Source: Roseibium aggregatum IAM 12614 (GTDB taxonomy: Bacteria > Pseudomonadota > Alphaproteobacteria > Rhizobiales > Stappiaceae). Taken from it: DNA of 64,000 nt. The DNA lies in the NCBI RefSeq assembly GCF_000168975.1, contig NZ_AAUW01000009.1, positions 214,619 to 278,618 on the forward strand, written 5' to 3'. Position numbers and translations under genes: made by a program. Under the pieces are notes generated by a model. That model did no database searches. It was not told where the DNA came from and saw only the letters and a program-made list of their open reading frames with translations. Positions 9,395-18,866 of the stretch are shown in pieces. The number at the start of each line of letters is the position of its first letter. Position 1 is the first letter of the stretch.

Positions 9395-10177
9395 ATGTCA
9401 AAATATGAACCACTGCGGGAACACTTGGCACGACTGGAAGATGTTGTCTGGGCGGCCAAGCTGAACGAAGTTGAAGATATCATAGGCTCGTCGCTGCCCA
9501 AGAGCGCCCGGGAACATCGTACCTGGTGGGCCAATTCCGGCGGCAGCCTGGTTCACCAGAATGCATGGCTGGACGCCGGATGGCGGGTGGAGCGCACCGA
9601 CCTGATGCGCGACGTCATTGTCTTCCGCCGCTTGCGCATCGGAGGCACTGTCGCGGCGACATCCGCCCGCACGGAGCGGGCGCTTCGAAACCCGCAGAAG
9701 GCAGCGGAAAAGCGCCTCTCCAAGGAAATGGCCGCCCTGCGCCAACCTGCAACCGTGACGTTGCGGTCCGAATGGACCACGCTTGGCGATCTCCAGCGCA
9801 CACCCTGTTCCAATTCCATCATTCCGCAGGAAGGCGGCGTTGTGCGCTTTGCCGCCATGGACGGAGACGAGGTGGTAACTGCAATCGTCGCCACATTGTC
9901 GGTCCACAAGGCCTATCGCAGCATGCGCATGGCGATGAAGGGTCTTGAAGACGATACCGGAAGTCGCGTCGGCAGGGAGCTGTTCAACAAGGCCGGTTTC
10001 GATGCTTCAGACCCGATCGAATGCGATGTGGTGAAGTCCGGCAACGCCTGGCTTCTGACCGACGGTCGCGGACGCAAGGCTAATCTGGACGATCAGTCCG
10101 AATGTTACCTTGTTGCTCAGCTTCTCTATCTTCAGGAAGTGCAGAACGGCCGCAAGACGGCACTTTATCTGCGCTAA
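9395..10177 (+). CDS. DUF7662-type protein of unknown function
   Basis: Protein of 260 residues. The N-terminal ~75 residues (MSKYEPLREHLARLE, EDIIGSSLPKSAREHRTWWAN, NAWLDAGWRVE, VIVFRRL) match the short domain often called DUF7662, which occurs in free-standing proteins and joined to nucleases. The remaining ~185 residues contain a basic linker (ALRNPQKAAEKRLSKEM) and a region I do not recognise, containing DGDEVVTAIVATLSVHKAYRSM. No nuclease motif is visible. The frame is open 12 codons upstream, but MSKYEPL is the normal domain start. The candidate small RNA begins just after its stop. Confidence 0.65.
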   Translation: MSKYEPLREHLARLEDVVWAAKLNEVEDIIGSSLPKSAREHRTWWANSGGSLVHQNAWLDAGWRVERTDLMRDVIVFRRLRIGGTVAATSARTERALRNPQKAAEKRLSKEMAALRQPATVTLRSEWTTLGDLQRTPCSNSIIPQEGGVVRFAAMDGDEVVTAIVATLSVHKAYRSMRMAMKGLEDDTGSRVGRELFNKAGFDASDPIECDVVKSGNAWLLTDGRGRKANLDDQSECYLVAQLLYLQEVQNGRKTALYLR

Positions 10178-10179
10178 CC

Positions 10180-10358
10180 GCCCACAATCCTGGTCTTCGC
10201 CTGGAAACTCCCTATGCCCAGGCGGATACAGGCAAGGGGCCACAGGCCCTCCGGCGAAGACACGTCGTGAACGGTCATCATTGCGTTCCTCCCGCACAGG
10301 CCCCCTCCCTGTGCCAGGCGCCCGTAACCCCCCTACCGGTTGCGGGCGCTTTTGTTTT
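10180..10358 (+). ncRNA. Candidate trans-acting small RNA with anti-Shine-Dalgarno loops
   Basis: Three hairpins followed by an intrinsic terminator fill the space after the gene at 9395. SL1: arms CGCCTGG (10198-10204) and CCAGGCG (10218-10224), loop with ACTCCCT. SL2: 10236-10241 with 10245-10250. Then single-stranded TTCCTCCC (10286-10293). SL3: GCACAGG (10294-10300) with CCTGTGC (10308-10314), loop CCCCCTC. The terminator stem follows at 10318. Repeated CU-rich anti-SD segments in loops are the hallmark of alphaproteobacterial small RNAs such as the alpha-r14/NfeR1 class. The 5' end and promoter are not identified; family assignment is inference. Confidence 0.55.
10318..10358 (+). terminator. 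Rho-independent terminator of the small RNA candidate
   Basis: Stem GCGCCCG...CGGGCGC with extra pairs (TAACC/GGTT) followed by TTTTGTTTT. The T-run lies only on the plus side, so it serves transcription coming from 9395/10180. Confidence 0.8.
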
Positions 10359-10398
10359 GCCTGCTCGCCCGAACCAGGGAAGCGTTGCGCACGGAGCC

Positions 10399-10958
10399 TC
10401 ATCGGGTGATGAGCGCACGGTCCAGACTGCTGGACAGGACATCTTCAATGAATCCGGTCTTGCCGGAAGTGTAGAGTTCCCAATCGGCGTCTCGCCCGGC
10501 CTTGCGGCTGAGATCCTGTTTCAGGGCCGTGTAGCGCATCGCAAGGCTTTCGTTGCCGCGCAAGGCATCGCGAAATTTTCGCCGCAGCTCCGGAGAGGGG
10601 CAGCCGAAGGCGCACAGGCACAGCCGGTGGGCAATGATCACCTCCTGATGGTTGCTTCCGGCCTGATGGAGCCTTGGCCCGGCAGGCCGTGTCATCTGCA
10701 CTTCGTCTTCCCGGAAGCGAGTGCCGAGGTTGTGGTAATCCAGAAGCGAGAGCTCACCGCTGAGAGCGTCTGGAGAGACACCTGGAGCCAGCGAAATATC
10801 AATGTGGAGTCTCGGCTTGGCGATGAGGTCCGGCACGGCCGTCAACCCGACATGTTCAGGCTCTCGGCTCTCGTTCCCAGCAGGTGTCGCAGGTCGTTCA
10901 TCAGCAGATCGGCCTGGCGAATCCAGTCCGGATCATGCGGTTGCAGAGAAATTCCCAT
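10399..10958 (-). pseudogene. GrpB-family (UPF0157) gene broken by a one-base frameshift
   Basis: The C-terminal part (10399 to about 10850) encodes TAVPDLIAKPRLHIDIS, FRDALRGNESLAMRYTALKQ and KTGFIEDVL, the GrpB nucleotidyltransferase-like family. The missing N-terminus lies just upstream in another frame: ATG at 10958 gives MGISLQPHDPDWIRQADLLM... RHLLGTRAESL and then stops (TGA near 10846). Reading the second frame across the junction gives EHVGLTAVPDL, the family's EHVGSTAVPGL motif. One missing G near 10855-10859 (CTGAACATG instead of CTGGAACATG) would restore a normal protein of about 187 residues. Either a real mutation or a sequencing error. Confidence 0.8.
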
Positions 10959-11124
10959 GAGGCCTGAAATCCTTAAATTTCAAACGGTTGAAATACAAAT
11001 ACGTAAGAATGTGTGATCGGTTACAACCATATCATGACTTGCATCTGCGACGTTTTGACCTTATTCCGCCGTGCACATAGATACGTCCAAGACCCCATGA
11101 TTTCTCATGGAGGGAGCAGCACCT

Positions 11125-12288
11125 TTGAAAATGGAACTGCCGGTCAACCGCGCTCTCAGCGCCCGCTACGACGCGTTGATCGCGTCGGGTGAGATCAAGG
11201 AAGACCCCGTGCAACGGGAGGCTGTGCGCCAGCTCGATCTCCTGAATACCCGCCTTGCCGAAACCCGCCTGGCCTCCAAGAAAAGTTCGCTTGGCTGGCT
11301 GTTCGCCAGCAAGAAAAACCAGCTCTGGGCCTCTGTGCAGGGGCTTTACATGTGGGGCGGGGTCGGACGCGGCAAGACGATGCTGATGGACCTCTTTTAC
11401 GAGGTCACGGTCATTCGCCGCAAACGGCGGGTTCATTTCCACGAGTTCATGACCGATGTGCACGAGCGCATCCACGCCCATCGCCAGGCGCACAAGCGCG
11501 GCGAGGTCAAGGGCGACGATCCGATCCCGCCCGTGGCGAAGCAGATTGCAGAAGAAACACGCCTGCTGCTGTTCGATGAGTTCTCGGTGACCGACATCGC
11601 CGATGCCATGATCCTCGGCCGCCTGTTCACCCAGTTGTTCGAACGTGGCGTCATCGTGGTCGCAACGTCCAACGTCGAACCGTCTCTTCTCTACAAGGAC
11701 GGGCTCAACCGCCAGCTCTTCCTGCCTTTCATCAAGTTGCTGACGTCCAAGGTGGAAGTGCTGCATCTGGACAGTCCGACGGACTACCGCCTGGAAAAAC
11801 TCGCCGGTGCACCGGTCTATATCACGCCCCTGGGCGAAAGCGCGGATGCGCACATGGATGAGCTTTTCGCCAGGCTGACCCACGGCATGACGCCCCATTC
11901 GGAAGAGCTTGAGAACAAGGGCCGCAAGATTGCCGTTCCTTGCGTTGCAGCCGGGGCCGCCCGGTTCACCTTCGACGACCTGTGCATGCAGCCGCTGGGA
12001 GCAAGCGACTACCTGCGCATCGCCCATGCCTTCGGAACGGTGTTTCTGGACAATGTGCCTGTGCTCTCCAAGGCGCGGCGCAACGAGGCCAAGCGTTTTA
12101 TCAATCTGATCGATACGCTTTACGATAACGGCATCAAGCTGGTCGTGTCCGCCGAGGCCGAGCCGCAGGATCTTTACGTCGGCGAAGACGGTACGGAAGC
12201 CTTCGAATTCGACCGCACGGCGTCACGCTTGATCGAGATGCGGTCCGAGACCTACCTTGCGGGTGAAAGACGAAAGGTACACGCATAG
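11125..12288 (+). CDS. zapE: Cell division protein ZapE (AFG1-like ATPase)
   Basis: AFG1/ZapE-family P-loop ATPase of 387 residues, linked to Z-ring stability in bacteria and to mitochondrial AFG1/LACE1. Visible are YMWGGVGRGKTMLMDLFYE (Walker A), RRVHFHEFMTDVHERIH, LLLFDEFSVTDIADAMIL (Walker B), VVATSNVEPSLLYKDGLNRQLFLPFI (sensor region), and the C-terminal SDYLRIAHAFGTVFLDNVP and YDNGIKLVVSAEAEP. AGGGAG at 11111-11116 is well placed for TTG 11125; an ATG at 11107 overlaps this SD and is less likely. In many alphaproteobacteria zapE precedes mdh, as here. Confidence 0.93.
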   Translation: MKMELPVNRALSARYDALIASGEIKEDPVQREAVRQLDLLNTRLAETRLASKKSSLGWLFASKKNQLWASVQGLYMWGGVGRGKTMLMDLFYEVTVIRRKRRVHFHEFMTDVHERIHAHRQAHKRGEVKGDDPIPPVAKQIAEETRLLLFDEFSVTDIADAMILGRLFTQLFERGVIVVATSNVEPSLLYKDGLNRQLFLPFIKLLTSKVEVLHLDSPTDYRLEKLAGAPVYITPLGESADAHMDELFARLTHGMTPHSEELENKGRKIAVPCVAAGAARFTFDDLCMQPLGASDYLRIAHAFGTVFLDNVPVLSKARRNEAKRFINLIDTLYDNGIKLVVSAEAEPQDLYVGEDGTEAFEFDRTASRLIEMRSETYLAGERRKVHA

Positions 12289-12320
12289 GTCTGCATTCCC
12301 TATAGGGGAATTATGCAGAC
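12289..12320 (+). repeat. Inverted repeat right after zapE
   Basis: Perfect 8-base arms GTCTGCAT (12289-12296) and ATGCAGAC (12313-12320), with inner TCCC/GGGA pairing around TATAG. The left arm starts on the base after the zapE stop. No T-run follows, so it may be a processing or regulatory hairpin rather than a terminator. Confidence 0.6.
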
Positions 12321-12399
12321 GGGAAGATATGAGAAAATTTGTCCGCCATCGCGCAATATTCTTTTGGCGAGGTTGCGCGGGCGGAGCAAAGGGAGTAGT

Positions 12400-12425
12400 G
12401 CCATCCTCAGTCATCAGAGGATGGC
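12400..12425 (+). repeat. Inverted repeat in the mdh leader
   Basis: Perfect 9-base arms GCCATCCTC (12400-12408) and GAGGATGGC (12417-12425) around loop AGTCATCA, ending 36 bases before the mdh start. Position suggests an operator or leader hairpin controlling the TCA operon; no T-run. Confidence 0.6.
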
Positions 12426-12446
12426 ATGGAGTTCCATCTTACGTAA

Positions 12447-13424
<978 letters not shown>

Positions 13425-13451
13425 ACCGGGCCCGCCTAAGGGAATTTGCGG

Positions 13452-13476
13452 CCGTTCTTCCTGCCGGGAAGGACGG
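13452..13476 (+). repeat. mdh-sucC intercistronic hairpin
   Basis: Arms CCGTTCTTCC (13452-13461) and GGAAGGACGG (13467-13476) give 10 pairs including one G-U, loop TGCCG. No T-run, so probably an mRNA-processing or stability element separating mdh from sucC levels. Confidence 0.55.
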
Positions 13477-13499
13477 TCCTCCGACAACGGGGGAAACAC

Positions 13500-14699
13500 A
13501 TGAACATTCATGAATACCAGGCCAAGGCCGTTCTGAAGGAATACGGTGCACCGGTGGCCGAAGGCGTTGCCATCTTCTCCGCCGACGAAGCCGAAGCAGC
13601 CGCCAAGAGCCTTCCGGGCCCGCTCTGGGTCGTGAAGTCGCAGATCCACGCAGGTGGCCGCGGCAAGGGCAAGTTCAAGGAACTGTCCGCTGATGCCAAG
13701 GGCGGTGTCCGTCTGGCTTTCTCGCTGGACGAAGTCACGTCCAACGCCAAGGAAATGCTCGGCAACACGCTGGTCACCAAACAGACCGGTGCCGCCGGCA
13801 AGGTGGTCAACCGTCTCTACATCGAAGACGGCGCCGACATCGAGCGTGAGCTTTACCTCTCCATTCTGGTCGACCGGACCGTTGGCCGCCCGGCTTTCGT
13901 TGTCTCCACCGAAGGTGGCATGGACATTGAAGCGGTTGCCGAAGAAACCCCCGAAAAGATCGTCACCCTGCCGATCGATCCGGAAGCTGGCGTTACCGAA
14001 GCCGATGCCGCCAAGCTGTGCGATGCGCTGGAACTGACCGGTGCTGCGCGCGAAGACGGCATGAAGCTGTTCCCGATCCTGCACACGGCTTTCGTCGAGA
14101 AGGATATGAGCCTTCTGGAAGTGAACCCGCTGATCGTCATGAAAGACGGTCACCTGCGCGTTCTGGACGCCAAGGTCTCCTTCGACGGCAACGCCCTGTT
14201 CCGTCATCCGGACATCTTGGAGCTGCGTGACGTCACCGAAGAAGACGAGAAAGAAATCGAGGCGTCCAAGTATGACCTCGCTTATGTCGCTCTCGACGGT
14301 GACATCGGCTGCATGGTCAATGGTGCCGGCCTTGCCATGGCAACCATGGACATCATCAAGCTCTACGGCGCCGAGCCGGCCAACTTCCTCGACGTTGGCG
14401 GTGGTGCTTCCAAGGAGAAGGTGACGGCCGCGTTCAAGATCATCACGTCCGATCCGAACGTGAAGGGCATCCTGGTCAACATTTTCGGCGGCATCATGCG
14501 CTGCGACGTGATCGCGGAAGGCGTGGTTGCAGCCGTCAAGGAAGTCGGCCTGCAGGTTCCGCTCGTTGTCCGCCTGGAAGGCACCAACGTGGAACTCGGC
14601 AAGAAGATCATCAACGAAAGCGGTCTGAACGTGATCGCCGCTGACGATCTCGACGACGCCGCCCAGAAAATCGTGAAAGCCGTGAAGGGGGGCGCGTAA
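13500..14699 (+). CDS. sucC: Succinyl-CoA synthetase beta subunit (ADP-forming)
   Basis: Converts succinyl-CoA to succinate with ATP formation, as a complex with SucD. 399 residues starting [19 protein letters not shown], the invariant family start, which fixes ATG 13500 (GGGGGAAACAC upstream). ATP-grasp domain with [18 protein letters not shown], then the ligase domain with [30 protein letters not shown] and [10 protein letters not shown]. It is directly abutted by sucD (stop TAA then ATG with no gap), which suggests coupled translation at 1:1 subunit ratio. Confidence 0.98.
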   Translation: MNIHEYQAKAVLKEYGAPVAEGVAIFSADEAEAAAKSLPGPLWVVKSQIHAGGRGKGKFKELSADAKGGVRLAFSLDEVTSNAKEMLGNTLVTKQTGAAGKVVNRLYIEDGADIERELYLSILVDRTVGRPAFVVSTEGGMDIEAVAEETPEKIVTLPIDPEAGVTEADAAKLCDALELTGAAREDGMKLFPILHTAFVEKDMSLLEVNPLIVMKDGHLRVLDAKVSFDGNALFRHPDILELRDVTEEDEKEIEASKYDLAYVALDGDIGCMVNGAGLAMATMDIIKLYGAEPANFLDVGGGASKEKVTAAFKIITSDPNVKGILVNIFGGIMRCDVIAEGVVAAVKEVGLQVPLVVRLEGTNVELGKKIINESGLNVIAADDLDDAAQKIVKAVKGGA

Positions 14700-15608
14700 A
14701 TGTCCATCCTCGTCAATAAAGACACGAAAATCATCGTTCAGGGCCTGACCGGCAAGACCGGTACGTTCCACACGGAACAGGCGCTTGAGTACTACGGCAC
14801 CAAGATGGTTGCCGGCGTGCACCCGAAAAAGGGTGGCGAGACCTGGTCTTCCGGTGTCGACAGCGCGGCATCCCTGCCGATTTATGCAAGCGTTGGCGAA
14901 GCCAGGGAAGCAACCGGTGCCGATGCGTCCGTGATCTACGTTCCGCCGGCAGGCGCGGGCGCCGCGATCATCGAAGCCATCGAAGCGGAAGTTCCGTTCA
15001 TTGTCTGCATCACCGAGGGCATCCCGGTTGCCGACATGGTCAAGGTCAAGGCCAAGCTGGAGAAATCCAAGTCGCGCCTTCTCGGCCCGAACTGCCCGGG
15101 TATCCTGACCCCGGAAGAGTGCAAGATCGGCATCATGCCGGGTTCCATCTTCAAGAAAGGCTCCGTCGGTGTTGTTTCCCGCTCCGGCACCCTTACTTAT
15201 GAAGCTGTCTTCCAGACCACCAATGCCGGCCTCGGCCAGACGACGGCTGTCGGCATCGGCGGCGACCCGGTCAAGGGCACCGAGTTCATCGACGTCCTGG
15301 AAATGTTCCTGGCCGACGACGAAACCCAGTCGATCATCATGATCGGCGAAATCGGTGGCTCCGCGGAAGAAGACGCGGCGCAGTTCCTGAAGGACGAAGC
15401 CAAGCGCGGCCGGTCCAAGCCGATGGCTGGTTTCATCGCCGGACGGACAGCGCCTCCGGGCCGTACCATGGGCCACGCCGGTGCCGTTATTTCAGGCGGC
15501 AAGGGCGGTGCAGAAGACAAGATCGCTGCGATGGAAGCTGCTGGCATCAAGGTGTCACCGTCTCCTGCGAAGCTCGGCGAGACCCTTCTCGAAGTCTTGA
15601 AGGGCTGA
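14700..15608 (+). CDS. sucD: Succinyl-CoA synthetase alpha subunit
   Basis: CoA-binding and histidine-phosphorylated subunit of succinyl-CoA synthetase. 302 residues. Signature [21 protein letters not shown] at the N-terminus, CoA-site [56 protein letters not shown], and the active-site region [19 protein letters not shown] carrying the phosphorylated His. Follows sucC without spacing; the next gene, sucA, is 206 bases downstream. Confidence 0.98.
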   Translation: MSILVNKDTKIIVQGLTGKTGTFHTEQALEYYGTKMVAGVHPKKGGETWSSGVDSAASLPIYASVGEAREATGADASVIYVPPAGAGAAIIEAIEAEVPFIVCITEGIPVADMVKVKAKLEKSKSRLLGPNCPGILTPEECKIGIMPGSIFKKGSVGVVSRSGTLTYEAVFQTTNAGLGQTTAVGIGGDPVKGTEFIDVLEMFLADDETQSIIMIGEIGGSAEEDAAQFLKDEAKRGRSKPMAGFIAGRTAPPGRTMGHAGAVISGGKGGAEDKIAAMEAAGIKVSPSPAKLGETLLEVLKG

Positions 15609-15787
15609 TTCTGCAAGAATCTTTAGCGATGGGGACGGAAACTGTTTACGTTTCCTGTCGCATGATGAAAGGATGGGTTCCGGCGCGGTTGACGTGCCGT
15701 AACCATTTTTCGAGGGGCCGGTGGAATCCATCGGCCATTGTAGGGAAACCGGCCGCGGGTCAATTTTTCGGGCCCGCCTAAACAAAA

Positions 15788-15804
15788 GGGCGGAGGATAC
15801 CTCC
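15788..15804 (+). repeat. Short hairpin just before the sucA ribosome site
   Basis: Sequence GCGGAGG-ATA-CCTCCGC forms a 7-pair stem immediately upstream of AAAGGAC and the sucA ATG. Its left arm contains a GGAGG that is masked in the stem, so folding could tune sucA initiation. Part of the 206-base sucD-sucA spacer, which also carries the small repeat GGAAAC/GTTTCC near 15640. Confidence 0.45.
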
Positions 15805-15814
15805 GCTAAAGGAC

Positions 15815-18802
15815 ATGGCACGGCAGGAAGCGAACAACGTATTCGCACTGACGTCGTTGCTTTACGGCGCCAACGCAGCCTATATCGAAGACCTCTACGC
15901 ACAGTACAAGACGGATCCGAGCTCGGTCGATGCCGACTGGCAGGACTTCTTCGCTGCCTTCCAGGACGAGAAGGAAGCCGTGCTGAAAGAGGCTCGCGGG
16001 GCGACCTGGAAACGCAAGGACTGGCCGATCGAGGCCAATGGCGACCTCGTAAATGCATTCGACGGCAACTGGGGCCCGATTGAGCAACAGCTCGGCGACA
16101 AACTGAAAAAGAAGGCCGAAGCCAAGGGCGAACCGGTCTCGGATCAGGAAGTTCATCAGGCGACACGCGATTCCGTTCGCGCCCTGATGATGATCCGCGC
16201 CTATCGCATGCGCGGCCACCTCCATGCAGATCTCGACCCCCTCGGCCTGGCCGGCAAGGGCGATCACGAGGAGCTGCATCCCTCGTCCTACGGCTTCACC
16301 GAAGTCGACTGGGACCATAAGATCTTCATCGACCATGTTCTGGGTCTGGAATACGCCACCATCCGCGAGATGATGGACATCCTGAAGCGGACCTATTGCT
16401 CGACCCTGGGTGTCGAGTTCATGCATATTTCCGATCCGGCAGCCAAGTCCTGGATCCAGGAGCGCATCGAAGGTCCGGACAAGCAGGTGGCCTTCACCAC
16501 GGAAGGCAAGAAGGCGATCCTGAACAAGCTGGTCGAAGCCGAAGGTTTCGAAAAGTTTCTGGACGTCAAATACACCGGGACCAAGCGCTTCGGTCTGGAT
16601 GGCGGTGAAGCGCTGATTCCGGCGCTGGAACAGATCATCAAACGCGGCGGCTCCATGGGCCTGAAGGAAATCGTGTTCGGCATGGCCCACCGCGGCCGCC
16701 TGAACGTGCTTTCCCAGGTGATGGCCAAGCCGCACCGGGCAATTTTCCACGAGTTCAAGGGCGGTTCCTACGCTCCGGACGATGTGGAAGGCTCCGGCGA
16801 CGTGAAGTATCACCTCGGCGCTTCGTCCGACCGGACCTTCGACGGCAACGATGTTCACCTGTCGCTGACGGCAAACCCGTCGCACCTGGAAATCGTCAAC
16901 CCGGTGGTTCTCGGTAAGGCGCGCGCCAAGCAGGACCAGCTGGCTGCCGATGAGAACGGCAATTTCGTCGACACCACCGAGATCGACCGTGGCACGGTTC
17001 TGCCGCTGCTGCTGCATGGCGATGCCGCATTTGCGGGCCAGGGTGTTGTTGCCGAATGTTTCGGCCTGTCCGCGCTGCGTGGCCACCGCACCGGCGGTTC
17101 GGTCCATGTGATCATCAACAACCAGATCGGCTTCACCACCAACCCGCGCTTCTCGCGCTCCTCGCCCTATCCGTCGGATATGGCGAAGGTGATCGAGGCG
17201 CCGATCTTCCACGTCAACGCGGATGATCCGGAAGCCGTCGTCTTCGCAGCCAAGATTGCGATCGAATATCGCCAGACGTTCCATCGTCCGGTGGTCATCG
17301 ACATGATCTGCTATCGCCGCTTCGGCCACAACGAGGGCGACGAGCCGGCGTTCACGCAGCCGATCATGTACCGCAAGATCCGCAAGCATGCGACGACGCT
17401 GCAGCTCTATTCGGAACGCCTGATCAAGGAAGGTGTTCTGACGCAGGACGAAATCGAGCACATGAAAGCCGACTGGCGCAAGCATCTGGACGACGAGTTC
17501 GATGCCGGCCAGGCCTTCAAGCCGAACAAGGCCGACTGGCTGGACGGCAAGTGGGCGGGCATGAAGCGTGCCGATGACGAGGATGATCCGCGCCGCGGTG
17601 AGACCGGTCTGCCGATCGAGGAGCTGAAGTCGATCGGACGGGCTCTGACCCATGTTCCGGACGGTTTCAACATCCACCGCACCATCGCGCGTTTCATGAA
17701 CCAGCGCGAACGCATGATCGAGACCGGCGAAGGCATCGATTGGGCAACTGCTGAAGCGCTCGCCTTCGGTTCGCTGCTGAAGGAAGGCCACCCGGTGCGC
17801 CTGTCCGGTCAGGATTGCGAACGCGGCACGTTCTCGCAGCGCCACTCGGTTCTGTACGATCAGGAAGACGAGAGCCGGTACATTCCGCTCAACAACGTCT
17901 CTCCCGACCAGCAGCGCTATGAGGTCATCAACTCGATGCTGTCGGAAGAGGCCGTTCTGGGCTTCGAATACGGCTACTCGCTGGCAGAGCCCCGCGCCCT
18001 GACCTTGTGGGAAGCGCAGTTCGGCGACTTCGCCAACGGCGCGCAGGTGGTGTTCGACCAGTTCATCTCTTCGGGTGAGCGCAAGTGGCTGCGCATGTCC
18101 GGCCTTGTCTGCCTGTTGCCGCATGGCTACGAAGGCCAGGGTCCGGAACACTCCTCCGCCCGTCTGGAGCGTTTCCTCCAGCTTTGCGCGGAAGACAACA
18201 TGCAGGTTGCGAACTGTTCGACCCCGTCGAACTACTTCCACATTCTGCGCCGTCAGCTGCGCCGCGATATCCGCAAGCCGCTGATCCTCATGACGCCGAA
18301 ATCCCTGCTGCGGCACAAGAAAGCCGTGTCGACGCTGAAGGAACTCGGACCGGATTCCACGTTCCACCGCCTGTTGTGGGACGACTGGGGCCCGAACCTG
18401 AGCTCGGATGGCAAGCTGGTTGCGGACGACAAGATCCGCCGTGTCGTAATGTGCTCGGGCAAGGTCTATTACGATCTGTTCGAGGAACGCGAAAAGCGCG
18501 GCGTCAACGACGTCTACCTGCTTCGTGTCGAACAGCTCTATCCGTTCCCGAAAAAGGCGCTGATGCTGGAGCTGGCCCGCTTCCCGCAGGCTGAAATGGT
18601 CTGGTGTCAGGAAGAGCCCAAGAACATGGGCGGCTGGTTCTTCGTCGAGTCCTACATCGAATGGGTCCTGGACCAGATCGACGCCAAGCACAAGCGCCCG
18701 CGCTATGCAGGCCGCAAGGCGATGGCATCGACCGCGACCGGCCTGATGTCTTCGCATCTGGCGCAGTTGCAGGCGTTCCTCGAAGAGGCTCTGGGAAGTT
18801 AG
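15815..18802 (+). CDS. sucA: 2-oxoglutarate dehydrogenase E1 component
   Basis: Thiamine-diphosphate-dependent decarboxylase of 2-oxoglutarate, 995 residues. The N-terminus has NVFALTSLLYGANAAYIEDLYAQY and the segment VDADWQDFF (E2-binding region of SucA). Catalytic core: FGMAHRGRLNVLSQVM, SLTANPSHLEIVNPVVLG, GDAAFAGQGVVAEC (ThDP/Mg binding, GDAAF), VIINNQIGFTTNP, YRRFGHNEGDEPAFTQP. C-terminal transketolase-like half: DCERGTFSQRHSVLYDQ, PHGYEGQGPEHSSARLERFLQ, VWCQEEPKNMGGW. Start ATG 15815 follows AAAGGAC. Confidence 0.98.
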   Translation: MARQEANNVFALTSLLYGANAAYIEDLYAQYKTDPSSVDADWQDFFAAFQDEKEAVLKEARGATWKRKDWPIEANGDLVNAFDGNWGPIEQQLGDKLKKKAEAKGEPVSDQEVHQATRDSVRALMMIRAYRMRGHLHADLDPLGLAGKGDHEELHPSSYGFTEVDWDHKIFIDHVLGLEYATIREMMDILKRTYCSTLGVEFMHISDPAAKSWIQERIEGPDKQVAFTTEGKKAILNKLVEAEGFEKFLDVKYTGTKRFGLDGGEALIPALEQIIKRGGSMGLKEIVFGMAHRGRLNVLSQVMAKPHRAIFHEFKGGSYAPDDVEGSGDVKYHLGASSDRTFDGNDVHLSLTANPSHLEIVNPVVLGKARAKQDQLAADENGNFVDTTEIDRGTVLPLLLHGDAAFAGQGVVAECFGLSALRGHRTGGSVHVIINNQIGFTTNPRFSRSSPYPSDMAKVIEAPIFHVNADDPEAVVFAAKIAIEYRQTFHRPVVIDMICYRRFGHNEGDEPAFTQPIMYRKIRKHATTLQLYSERLIKEGVLTQDEIEHMKADWRKHLDDEFDAGQAFKPNKADWLDGKWAGMKRADDEDDPRRGETGLPIEELKSIGRALTHVPDGFNIHRTIARFMNQRERMIETGEGIDWATAEALAFGSLLKEGHPVRLSGQDCERGTFSQRHSVLYDQEDESRYIPLNNVSPDQQRYEVINSMLSEEAVLGFEYGYSLAEPRALTLWEAQFGDFANGAQVVFDQFISSGERKWLRMSGLVCLLPHGYEGQGPEHSSARLERFLQLCAEDNMQVANCSTPSNYFHILRRQLRRDIRKPLILMTPKSLLRHKKAVSTLKELGPDSTFHRLLWDDWGPNLSSDGKLVADDKIRRVVMCSGKVYYDLFEEREKRGVNDVYLLRVEQLYPFPKKALMLELARFPQAEMVWCQEEPKNMGGWFFVESYIEWVLDQIDAKHKRPRYAGRKAMASTATGLMSSHLAQLQAFLEEALGS

Positions 18803-18807
18803 TCACA

Positions 18808-18830
18808 AGGGGGCCTTCGGGCCCTCTTTC
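18808..18830 (+). terminator. sucA-sucB intercistronic hairpin, possible attenuator
   Basis: Arms AGGGGGCC and GGCCCTCT close a UUCG-type tetraloop, followed by TTC. A strong, short stem 5 bases after the sucA stop and 37 before sucB. The T-run is too short for full termination; likely attenuates or protects mRNA ends. Confidence 0.5.
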
Positions 18831-18866
18831 AAGAAATTGGCCAGGTAATTTTAAGAGAAGGCGACC

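Noticed and set aside
15806..18757. Very long open frame on the minus strand opposite sucA (983 codons)
   Set aside because: Mirror of a strongly codon-biased GC-rich gene; no homology, no RBS, and sucA on the plus strand is certain.
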